Source: Ciceribacter sichuanensis
GTDB taxonomy: Bacteria > Pseudomonadota > Alphaproteobacteria > Rhizobiales > Rhizobiaceae
Length of the DNA stretch: 64,000 nt
Assembly: GCF_024055605.1 (NCBI RefSeq)
Contig: NZ_JAMXLX010000007.1
Span: forward strand, 186,001-250,000
Reading direction: 5' to 3'
The notes beneath the pieces are model-generated. The model was not told where the DNA came from. It saw nothing but the letters and a program-made list of their open reading frames with translations, and searched no databases. Of the stretch, positions 52,454 to 59,635 are shown one piece after another; within the stretch, counting starts at the first letter, position 1, and every line of letters starts with the position of its first letter. A program made the position numbers and the translations under genes.

Positions 52454-52568
52454 TTGCCCCTCATCCGCCTGCCGGCACCTTCTCCCCGCAAGCGGGGCGC
52501 AGGAACAAAGCCGCAGCATTTCATCCCGCTCTCCCCGTCTGCGGGGAGAGGGCAGGGTGAGGGGCCAA
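52454..52568. repeat. RIME-like intergenic palindromic repeat
   Basis: This ~115-bp element between two genes of the leftward cluster has terminal inverted repeats (TTGCCCCTCA left, TGAGGGGCCAA right, one extra base) and internal hairpins built from TCTCCCCGCAAGCGGGG and CTCTCCCCGTCTGCGGGGAG. Sequence and layout match my memory of the RIME elements scattered through Rhizobiaceae genomes. It fills most of the gap between the ALDH gene and the first cupin, so it might affect expression within the operon. Confidence 0.75.
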
Positions 52569-52575
52569 TTCTCGT

Positions 52576-52923
52576 TTAGCGGATCATGTAGACCTTCTTC
52601 ACCGTCTCATGGACGGTGCATTCGCCCTTCCAGTCCTTCGGGAAGAAGGCTGCGGTATCGGGCGTGATCTCGATCACCTCACCGCTCTCATGCACATAGG
52701 TGCAGCGACCCTCGAGGAAGTGGCAGAACTCGTCGCTCGTGACATGGCAGAACCACTTGCCGGGCGTACAGATCCATAGCCCACTTTCGGATTCTCCGTT
52801 CGGTCCCTTGTAGATGACCTTGCCGGAGGTGCGGCTTTCGCCCTCGATCATGGTGGGGATCACGCCCCAGTCCTTGAGGTCGGTTTCCTCGAGCGGCTTG
52901 CGCATCAGGGGTGTCGCAGTCAT
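52576..52923 (-). CDS. Small cupin-domain protein (DUF861/EutQ-like), first of a pair
   Basis: A 115-residue cupin: ESRTSGKVIYKGPNGESESG, ICTPGKWFCHVTSDEFCHFL and VIEITPDTAAFFPKDWKGEC. The EFCHFLEGRCTYV segment holds the second beta-barrel motif with His and Glu that could bind metal. Start ATG 52923 after AAAGGAAACATCCC. It is a paralogue of the next gene (the shared GKxxxKGPNxxxESGxWxCTPGxW pattern), 29 bp away. Function unknown; small cupins of this type often sit beside amine oxidases and aldehyde dehydrogenases, as also at 16222-16569. Confidence 0.78.
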   Translation of the reverse strand: MTATPLMRKPLEETDLKDWGVIPTMIEGESRTSGKVIYKGPNGESESGLWICTPGKWFCHVTSDEFCHFLEGRCTYVHESGEVIEITPDTAAFFPKDWKGECTVHETVKKVYMIR

Positions 52924-52952
52924 GGGATGTTTCCTTTCGTTTTATCGGTCGG

Positions 52953-53315
52953 TCAGACCAGCATGTAGATGTTGCGCATGGTCTCGATCACGGTGCATTC
53001 GCCCGTCCAGCCGCCGGGGAACATGACGACGGTGCCCGGCTCCACCTCGATCACCTCGCCGGCATCCGAGCGGTAGACCGCGCGGCCCGCGACGAAATGG
53101 CAGAACTCGTCACGCGGAATGGAAAGCCGCCAGCGGCCCGGCGTGCAGACCCAGATGCCGGACTCCGGCTGGTTGTTCGGCCCCTTGAACACCAGCCGGC
53201 CGGAGGAATGAGACCGACCCTCCAGGCTGTCCGGCTGGTCGCCCCAGTCCACGAGATCGGAAAAGGTCGTCGCGTTATGGATATGCGGCGCCGAGGATTG
53301 GGTGGTATCAACCAT
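52953..53315 (-). CDS. Small cupin-domain protein, second of the pair
   Basis: A 120-residue cupin similar to its neighbour: SSGRLVFKGPNNQPESGIWV, then CTPGRWRLSIPRDEFCHFVA and the tail VMFPGGWTGECTVIETMRNI. ATG 53315 overlaps the end of the glycosyltransferase gene by 8 bp (ATGGTTGA), so it is translationally coupled; a GTG at 53324 is possible. The pair could form a heterodimer or act on successive intermediates. No catalytic role can be assigned from the sequence. Confidence 0.78.
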   Translation of the reverse strand: MVDTTQSSAPHIHNATTFSDLVDWGDQPDSLEGRSHSSGRLVFKGPNNQPESGIWVCTPGRWRLSIPRDEFCHFVAGRAVYRSDAGEVIEVEPGTVVMFPGGWTGECTVIETMRNIYMLV

Positions 53316-54600
53316 TATAGGCACCGGTCTTCACGAGTTCATCGAGGATGCCGGCCGCCTTCTGCGGGCCGTTCCATGCCTGCATGTGGGCGCTGGTCGC
53401 CGCAAGCTTCGCCTTCATCGCAGGGCTGTTGATGCAGGCATCGAGCTTTTCCGCGAGATCCGCATCCGTCCAGTCGTAACGCGGCATCTTGAAACCGTGG
53501 CCGGTCTCGTCGACGCGCGTGGCGTTGTCGTGGCCGTCCCATACATAGGGCATGATGATCGCCGGCTTGCCGAAATAAAGGCATTCGGTGAAGGAGTTGT
53601 TGCCGCCGTGATGGATGACGGCGTCGACCTGCGGAATGACGGAGGGCTGCGGAAACCAGCTGTCGACGACGACATTGCCCGGCAGATTGTCATACTGGTC
53701 CTTGTAATCGCCGACATTGACGAGCGCCCGGTAGGGCAGCTTGCCGATGGTCGCGATCAGGCGTTTCAGGAGGTCCGTATCGCCGGCACCGAGCGAGCCG
53801 AAGGAAATATAGAGGAGCGGCTTGTCGTTGTTTTCAGCGAATGTCGGAACCTCGTAGGATTTTTCCTTGCGGACACAGCCCTCGAGATACTGGAACCGGT
53901 TCGGATCGAGCGGATGCTCGCGGTCGAATTTCACCGACTCAGGGTAGAGCAAGAGGTTCATGAAGGGCGAGGCCTCGAAGAACTGGCCGATCGGATAGGC
54001 CGCCTCTCCGCTCTCGGCAAGGAAGCCGTTGAAGTCGTCGTGGATCGGCTTGATGACCGCGTTGAAATGATCGCGATAGGCCGCATGGCAGGCAAAGTCC
54101 TTCTCGCCGCAGCCGGAAAGATGGGGCGGGATCTTCGGGTCCTCGATCTCGTTTTCCGAGCAGGAGATGATGCGTACCCAGGGCTTGCCGAACTGCTTGA
54201 TCGCGGGGAAGAGAATGACGTTGTCGACGCAGATGAGGTCCGGCTTGATCTTCGCCAGCACGCCCGGCAGGTCCTTCTGCGCCCATTTGGCGCTATCGAC
54301 GATCGCCGTCCAGCAATCCTTCACGTAGTTGTCGATCTGGTCGTAGGGGGATTTGCGGAAATTCGGGATGTGGCCATTGATGAAGTCCTCCCAGAACTTC
54401 GCCATCTGCTCGGGCGGCATCGGCTCGGAAAGGTTCACCGGATGGGCCTCGAAGCCGTATCCCTCATAGACCGAGACGAAACCGGGATCGGAGAGGAAGA
54501 CGGCCTTGTGGCCGAGCGCCTCGACCGCCTGGGCAATGCCGACCGAGTTCAGCGCCGGGCCGAAGGCCGCCTCCGGAAAGAATGCAATTGTCTTGGACAT
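53308..54600 (-). CDS. GT1-like glycosyltransferase (GT-B fold), copy 1
   Basis: A 430-residue protein similar to GT1 macrolide/UDP-sugar glycosyltransferases. The C-terminal donor half carries the PSPG-like run WFPQPSVIPQVDAVIHHGGN (315-334), then E339, GKP and DGHDNATR (356-362). The N-terminal half begins IAFFPEAAFGPALN, followed by GIAQAVEALGH; the position where GT1 enzymes have the catalytic His is Ala12. ATG 54600 follows AGGGGAACACC. It lies 19 bp after the transporter ATPase and is coupled to the cupin. It is paralogous to the protein at 59636. It might transfer sugars to an amine or alcohol, or do something else in the same fold; its role in an importer operon is unexplained. Confidence 0.8.
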   Translation of the reverse strand: MSKTIAFFPEAAFGPALNSVGIAQAVEALGHKAVFLSDPGFVSVYEGYGFEAHPVNLSEPMPPEQMAKFWEDFINGHIPNFRKSPYDQIDNYVKDCWTAIVDSAKWAQKDLPGVLAKIKPDLICVDNVILFPAIKQFGKPWVRIISCSENEIEDPKIPPHLSGCGEKDFACHAAYRDHFNAVIKPIHDDFNGFLAESGEAAYPIGQFFEASPFMNLLLYPESVKFDREHPLDPNRFQYLEGCVRKEKSYEVPTFAENNDKPLLYISFGSLGAGDTDLLKRLIATIGKLPYRALVNVGDYKDQYDNLPGNVVVDSWFPQPSVIPQVDAVIHHGGNNSFTECLYFGKPAIIMPYVWDGHDNATRVDETGHGFKMPRYDWTDADLAEKLDACINSPAMKAKLAATSAHMQAWNGPQKAAGILDELVKTGAYNG

Positions 54601-54619
54601 GGTGTTCCCCTGTTCTCGT

Positions 54620-55663
54620 TTATTGGAAGAGCCGGCATTTCACCGGGTCGATGCCGAGGCTCAGCGTGTCGCCGATCCGCCAGGCACCCGCGCCGCTGGC
54701 CGGCACGCGAACCTGAAGCGGTGTCTCCGCGGCGGCGGTCTTGACGTGCAGCACGCGGTCGAGGCCGTGATAGGCGATCTCCGCGATTACGCCGGCGACC
54801 GGCAGGCTGCCGGAGGCCGCAACCGCGATATTCTCGGGCCGGACGGCAAGCGTCGCCGCACCGGGCCCGGCATCAGCCATCGCAAGCCGCAGGCCATCGG
54901 CCTCGAAGAGGCCATCCGTGCCGACCTTGCCGTCGATGAAATTCATCACGCCGATGAAGTTTGCGACGAAGCGGTCGGCCGGCCGCTCGTAGACTTCTTC
55001 CGGTGCCCCGACCTGCAGAAGGCGGCCATCCTTCAGGATCACCATACGGTCGGCCATGACCAGCGCCTCTTCCTGATCGTGGGTCACGATGATGAAGGTG
55101 ATGCCGGCCTCATGCTGCATGCGCTTCAATTCGAGCTGCATCTTTTCCCGAAGCTTCTTGTCGAGCGCGCCGAGCGGTTCGTCGAGAAGCAGCACCTTGG
55201 GCCGCTTCACCAGGGCGCGGGCGAGCGCCACGCGCTGCTTCTGGCCGCCGGAAAGCTGTTCCGGCTTGCGCTCGGAAAACTGCGTCAGGTCCGTCATCGC
55301 CAGTGTCTCGTCGACCCGCCGGCGGATCTCAGCCTTGTCCAGCCGCTCCATTTCGAGCCCGTAGGAAAGGTTCTGCCGCACCGTCATGTGGGGGAAAAGC
55401 GCATAGGACTGGAACATCAGGTTGAGCGGCCGCTTCTCCGGCGGCAGCGGCGAGATGTCCTTGCCATCGAGTAGGATGCGGCCCGCACTCGGCGTCTCGA
55501 AGCCGGCGAGCATGCGCAGGAGCGTGGTCTTGCCGCAGCCCGAGGGACCGAGCAGCGCGAAGAATTCATTCTCGCGGATATCGAGCGAAATGCTGTCGAC
55601 GGCGGTGATCGGCCCGAAGGTCTTGGCGACACTCTCGATGCGCAGGATCGGTGAACTGCTCAT
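54620..55663 (-). CDS. Spermidine/putrescine-type ABC transporter ATP-binding protein (PotA-like)
   Basis: A 347-residue ATPase: Walker A GPSGCGKTT, FQSYALFPHMTVRQNLSYGL, LSGGQKQRVALARAL, LLDEPLGALDKKLREKM and VTHDQEEALVMADR, then a C-terminal TOBE domain. Start ATG 55663 overlaps the permease stop by ATGA. It groups with the PotA/PotG family by its motifs. The complete transporter is ATPase, two permeases and a periplasmic binding protein encoded in this order from the binding protein leftward. Confidence 0.9.
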   Translation of the reverse strand: MSSSPILRIESVAKTFGPITAVDSISLDIRENEFFALLGPSGCGKTTLLRMLAGFETPSAGRILLDGKDISPLPPEKRPLNLMFQSYALFPHMTVRQNLSYGLEMERLDKAEIRRRVDETLAMTDLTQFSERKPEQLSGGQKQRVALARALVKRPKVLLLDEPLGALDKKLREKMQLELKRMQHEAGITFIIVTHDQEEALVMADRMVILKDGRLLQVGAPEEVYERPADRFVANFIGVMNFIDGKVGTDGLFEADGLRLAMADAGPGAATLAVRPENIAVAASGSLPVAGVIAEIAYHGLDRVLHVKTAAAETPLQVRVPASGAGAWRIGDTLSLGIDPVKCRLFQ

Positions 55664-56451
55664 GGGACCTGCTGTTCTCTGTTCAGCCATTGCGAGATCA
55701 GGAGAACCGTCGCGCTGACCGCCATGACGATGGTGGCGAGCGCGTTGACCTCCGGCGTGATGCCGAAACGGATCATCGAATAGATCTGCATGGGGAGGGT
55801 GATGGACGAGCGGCCGGCGCCCGCCGTGAAGAAGGCGATGATGAACTCATCGACCGAAAGCGTGAAAGCGAGCAGCGCGCCGGCGACGATCGAGGGCAGG
55901 AGAACCGGAAAGGTCACGCGCCAGAAGGTCGTCCAGCCGGAAGCGCCGAGATCGCGCGATGCCTCGACGATGGAAAAATCGAAATGCTTGAGCCGGGCGC
56001 GCACGACCGAGCAGACGAAGGCAAGGTCGAAGATCACATGGCTGATGACGATGGTGTGCAGGCCCATCGTCAGGCCAAGCCGGGAGAAGAATGTGAGAAG
56101 AGCCACGGCAAGCACGATATCGGGGATGACCATCGGCGCAAACGCGAGCGCCTCCAGCCCGCTGCTCTTGCGCCGCCGCGTTTCCATGCCAAGCGCCAGC
56201 AGGGTGCCGAGCACCGTCGAGACCACTGTGGCGAAGACGGCGACGATCAACGTATTCCAGGCGGCGCGCAGAATATCGGTGTTGGAAAGAAGCGCCCCGT
56301 ACCAGCGGGTCGAAAAACCGGACCAGGACGTCGGCAGGCCGCTGTCGTTGAAGGAGAGCAGCACCAGAACAGCAATCGGCAGATAGAGGAAGCCGAACAC
56401 CAGCAACAGGACGATGCGGCCCGGCAGCTTACCGGAAAATGTGGCGTTCAT
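55660..56451 (-). CDS. Spermidine/putrescine-type ABC transporter permease (PotC-like)
   Basis: A 263-residue permease: span IVLLLVFGFLYLPIAVLVLL, FSTRWYGALLSNTDILRAAW, and the EAA region IVEASRDLGASGWTTFWRV. Starts at ATG 56451 with ATGA overlap to the PotB-like gene and ends with ATGA overlap to the ATPase. The tight coupling of three genes indicates a fixed-stoichiometry complex. Confidence 0.9.
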   Translation of the reverse strand: MNATFSGKLPGRIVLLLVFGFLYLPIAVLVLLSFNDSGLPTSWSGFSTRWYGALLSNTDILRAAWNTLIVAVFATVVSTVLGTLLALGMETRRRKSSGLEALAFAPMVIPDIVLAVALLTFFSRLGLTMGLHTIVISHVIFDLAFVCSVVRARLKHFDFSIVEASRDLGASGWTTFWRVTFPVLLPSIVAGALLAFTLSVDEFIIAFFTAGAGRSSITLPMQIYSMIRFGITPEVNALATIVMAVSATVLLISQWLNREQQVP

Positions 56452-57353
56452 TGCGCCGCCTCCCCTCTCCGCTCACCCGAAGCGTGAGCGGTGGCACGCG
56501 CCTGAACCAGCAGCAGCACGATCATCGTGGCGATCAGGGCCGCACCGAGAGCCGCGCCGAAGGGCCAGTCATTGGCCGTCAGGAACTGGTCGTAAACGAG
56601 ATTGCCGACCATCTGGAAACGGCCGCCGCCGAGAAGCGCCGGCGTGACGAAATTGCCGATCGACAGCACGAAGACGAAGACACCGCCGGCCGCGACACCC
56701 GGCATGGTCAAAGGCAGGGTCACGCGCAGGAAGGTGCGTACCGGCCCGGCCCCGAGATCGCGCGAGGCCTCCATCAGCTCCGGGTTCAGCCGCGACAGCG
56801 TCGAATAGATCGCGAGGATGACGAAGGGCAGGTAGTTGTAGACGAGACCGGTGATGACGGCGGCTTCCGTATAAAGCATCGACAACGGCTCCCCGGTATA
56901 ACCGAGCGAACGCAGCAGATTGTTGATGAGGCCCTCGCGGTTGAGCAGCACGATCCAGGCATAGGTGCGGATCAGGTAATTGCTCCAGAAGGGCAGCACC
57001 GCGAAGAACAGCAGGATCGGCTGGGTCATGCGCGGTGCGCGGCTGATCGCATACGCCGCTGGATAGGCAATGAGAATCGCAACGACCGTCGCCGTCAGGG
57101 CGATGCGGGCGGAATTGAGAAAGATCTTCGCGTAGAGCGGATCGACGACGCGGGCGAAATTCTCCAGCGTGAACGTGTATTCCACGCCACCCCAGACGCC
57201 GCGTTCGAAGAAGGCATAGCTCAGGACGAGCACGCATGGCACCACCATGAAGGCGACGAGCCAGGCGACGCCGGGCGCGGCGAGCAGGTTCGGTCTGGCG
57301 GCGTTGAAAGACAAAGGCATACTCCGGCGAAGCCAGGCCCGGCTTTCGCTCAT
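56448..57353 (-). CDS. Spermidine/putrescine-type ABC transporter permease (PotB-like)
   Basis: A ~301-residue permease. After a cytoplasmic lead it has the first span LVAFMVVPCVLVLSYAFFE, FTLENFARVVDPLYAKIFLN, and the PotB-type EAA motif ELMEASRDLGAGPVRTFLR. Start uncertain: ATG 57353 lacks a good ribosome-binding site, and ATG 57320 (GGAGT just before) is an alternative. The upstream 70-bp gap to the binding-protein stop holds the hairpin at 57379-57410. Confidence 0.85.
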   Translation of the reverse strand: MSESRAWLRRSMPLSFNAARPNLLAAPGVAWLVAFMVVPCVLVLSYAFFERGVWGGVEYTFTLENFARVVDPLYAKIFLNSARIALTATVVAILIAYPAAYAISRAPRMTQPILLFFAVLPFWSNYLIRTYAWIVLLNREGLINNLLRSLGYTGEPLSMLYTEAAVITGLVYNYLPFVILAIYSTLSRLNPELMEASRDLGAGPVRTFLRVTLPLTMPGVAAGGVFVFVLSIGNFVTPALLGGGRFQMVGNLVYDQFLTANDWPFGAALGAALIATMIVLLLVQARATAHASGERRGEAAQ

Positions 57354-57378
57354 CGATGGTTCATGAATGAATGACCGC

Positions 57379-57410
57379 CCATGGCGGCCGGAAACCATCC
57401 GCCGCCATGG
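57379..57410 (-). terminator. Intercistronic hairpin after the polyamine-type binding-protein gene
   Basis: Perfect 10-bp stem CCATGGCGGC / GCCGCCATGG with a 12-nt loop between the binding-protein stop and the PotB-like start. No T-run. Same location in the operon as four other hairpins of the window. Confidence 0.55.
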
Positions 57411-57423
57411 AAGGATCAACCGG

Positions 57424-58479
57424 TCAGTTCGCGGCCTTGATCTCGCTCACGATGCGGGAATAGTCCTTCTGCGCGGAACCGAGATCGCGAAGAAGCTCGT
57501 ATTTGACGAGATCGGCAGGCGCCATGGCCATGTTCGAATATTGCTCGGCAAGCGCCTTGTCGAGGCTTTCCATGGCAGCCTTGTTCGGCACCTTGTAGAG
57601 GATGTTCTGAGCAGCCCAGGCGTGGTTCTTGGCGTCGAGGATGAAGTTGATGAACTTCATCGCGGCATCCTTGTGCTCGGAACTCTTCATCACGACGATG
57701 GTGTCGATCCAGAGGTCGGAGCCTTCCTTCGGCACGACGAACTTAATCTCCTTGTTCTCGGTGATGCCGTAATTGCACCAGCCGTCCCAGGCATGCACGA
57801 GCGAAGCCTCGCCGGACACGAGCTTCGAATAGAAGGTCGTGTCGTCATAGGCGAGAAGCGTCTTCTTCGCCTCGATCAGGAGGTTCTTCACCTCCTCCAG
57901 CTTGGCCGGGTCCTTTTCGTTGACGGAATATCCCTTGGCGAGTTCGCCCGCCGCCATCAGCCAGCGGTCGGTCGCGAGCATCGTGGTCTTGCCCTTCAGG
58001 GCGTCTGTCGGCTGGAGCAGGTTCAGCCAGCTGTCCGGCGTGCCCTGAACGAGGTCGGACCGGTAGCAGAGACCGGTCGTGCCCCAGGTATAGGGAACGG
58101 AGAAGGCGTTGCCCGGATCATAGGCGAGCGTGGTCGCTTCCGGATAGAGATTGGCAAGGTTCGGCACAGCCGCCTTGTCGATCGGCTCCGCCAGCCCCTG
58201 CCCGTTCAGGATTTCTGCAAAAGGCGAGGAGACGAAGACGACGTCATAACCCTTGCCGCCGCTCGCCATCAGCTTGCCCATGATCTCTTCATTGGTGGCG
58301 TGGTTGACCACCTCGATCTCCAGCCCGGTCGCGGCCTTGAAGGCATCGGCGATATCCGGAGCCATGTAGCCATCCCAGTTCGAGATGACGAGATCGGCGG
58401 CGGATGCCGCGCCAGCCGCAAGGCTTGCAGCAAGAAGCACCGCGGCCGCAGAGGTCGCAGTCAGTCCGTTCTTCGCTTT
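57424..58479 (-). CDS. Spermidine/putrescine-type substrate-binding protein (PotD/PotF-like)
   Basis: A 351-residue binding protein with signal peptide (LTATSAAAVLLAASLAAGAA, cleavage after ASA). GTG 58479 is favoured, with GGAGTCTTCC just before; a GTG at 58527 is possible but places extra residues before the signal peptide. Family patterns: LVISNWDGYMAPDIADAFKA and NEEIMGKLMASGGKGYDVVF, followed by VPYTWGTTGLCYRSDLV. PotD-type ligands are polyamines and related amines. First gene of the leftward cluster, divergent from a GntR-type gene. Confidence 0.87.
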   Translation of the reverse strand, partial: KAKNGLTATSAAAVLLAASLAAGAASAADLVISNWDGYMAPDIADAFKAATGLEIEVVNHATNEEIMGKLMASGGKGYDVVFVSSPFAEILNGQGLAEPIDKAAVPNLANLYPEATTLAYDPGNAFSVPYTWGTTGLCYRSDLVQGTPDSWLNLLQPTDALKGKTTMLATDRWLMAAGELAKGYSVNEKDPAKLEEVKNLLIEAKKTLLAYDDTTFYSKLVSGEASLVHAWDGWCNYGITENKEIKFVVPKEGSDLWIDTIVVMKSSEHKDAAMKFINFILDAKNHAWAAQNILYKVPNKAAMESLDKALAEQYSNMAMAPADLVKYELLRDLGSAQKDYSRIVSEIKAAN

Positions 58480-58561
58480 CACGGAAGACTCCCTTGTTTC
58501 GATTGTTCCAGCCTCTTTGATGGGCACGCCGGTTCTCCGGTCTCATTCCCAGTCGAGTTGC

Positions 58562-58589
58562 AGTATTATTTAGAAAAAAAATACGTCAA
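58562..58589 (-). promoter_or_regulatory. Probable promoter of the amine importer operon
   Basis: On the minus strand, -35 TTGACG (58589-58584) and -10 AATACT (58567-58562) are separated by 16 bp of T-rich sequence, about 80 bp before the GTG start. A weak dyad GTATT/AATAC overlaps it and might be bound by the divergent GntR-type protein. Confidence 0.5.
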
Positions 58590-58696
58590 TAGGGGTCGTG
58601 CATTTTTGTGTGCGGAAACGAAAACCGGTTTTGACGCACTTGCTAAACTGCGACGCAAAGGGCAGCATGCACGGTCATGGAGAGTAGTTGCCGCCG

Positions 58697-59629
58697 ATGA
58701 GCCAGGAACCGAAACGTACCAATTTCCGCCATGTCGAACTGGCGCAAAAAATACTGGATGTCGCCGGCGAGCGCGGAATGCTTCCCGGCGAACGGCTTGC
58801 CGAACAGGCACTGGCCTCCCTTTGCAATGTGTCTAGAACCCCGATACGCAAGGCTTTGCAGATACTTGCCGAGCGCGAACTGGTGGCGGCGGACACCGAT
58901 GGCGGCTATTTCCTGGCGGTCGATCCCGTCGCCACGGGGCGTCTTGAGGATACGTCGGAAGGCGAAGGTGAAAACGAAATCTACGCCGCGATCCTGCGTG
59001 ATCTTTCAGCTGGTCGCATCGGCGAAAGCCAGACGATTGCCGCCCTGCAGCGCCGCTATGAAGTCTCCCGGCAGACGGTACAAAATGCGCTGATGAAACT
59101 GGCAGAGGAAAGCCTCGCGGAGCGTGGTTCCGGCCAACAATGGGTGCTGAAGCAATTCGCCATCAGCGGCGATGCCACCGCCAAGAGCTATGAGTTCCGT
59201 CTGGCGACCGAACCGCTGGCGCTGACGCTGCCCGACTTCAAGCGCGATATCCCAGCCATGACGGCGCTTCGCCAGTCCATGCTGATCCTGCGCGGCATGA
59301 ACGAGACGACCTTCGACCGGAAACTCTTCGACCGCACGGATTTCGATTTCCATCTATTGATCGCCCGCTCCTGCGGCAACCCCTTCATGGCGGAAGCGCT
59401 GACCAATCACCACCGGCGCCGGCGCGCGACGCCTCCAGCCGCGCACGTCAACGCCTTCCGCCTCATGCAGTCCAACCTCGAACACATCCAGATCCTCGAG
59501 CAGATCGAGCGTGGCCAGATGGAGCTTGCCGCCGATCTCATGCGTGTGCATATACAGCTTTCCCAGACCCAGCGTCCCCGGCTTGCCGGACGCGGCGTCC
59601 CTCCCGCCTTCAAGCTCGTCGCGCGTTAA
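58697..59629 (+). CDS. GntR-family regulator with two winged-helix domains and an FCD-type domain
   Basis: A 310-residue regulator with an unusual layout. Domain 1 (~12-75) is a GntR winged helix: GERLAEQALASLCNVSRTPI then RKALQILAERELV. Domain 2 (~93-152) is a second one: IYAAILRDLSAGRIGESQTI then ALQRRYEVSRQTVQNALMKL. The C-terminal part (~160-310) is FCD-like with the metal-type DFDFH motif and LEHIQILEQIERGQMELA. ATG 58697 is used; TTG 58688 has better GGAGAG spacing. It diverges from the amine importer and is followed by the second glycosyltransferase and the ALDH, so it likely controls both arms. Confidence 0.85.
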   Translation: MSQEPKRTNFRHVELAQKILDVAGERGMLPGERLAEQALASLCNVSRTPIRKALQILAERELVAADTDGGYFLAVDPVATGRLEDTSEGEGENEIYAAILRDLSAGRIGESQTIAALQRRYEVSRQTVQNALMKLAEESLAERGSGQQWVLKQFAISGDATAKSYEFRLATEPLALTLPDFKRDIPAMTALRQSMLILRGMNETTFDRKLFDRTDFDFHLLIARSCGNPFMAEALTNHHRRRRATPPAAHVNAFRLMQSNLEHIQILEQIERGQMELAADLMRVHIQLSQTQRPRLAGRGVPPAFKLVAR

Positions 59630-59635
59630 TCCTCC

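Noticed and set aside
52454..52568. RIME-like repeat considered as a small gene or IS remnant
   Set aside because: Its structure is a nested palindrome with no coding frame or transposase similarity.
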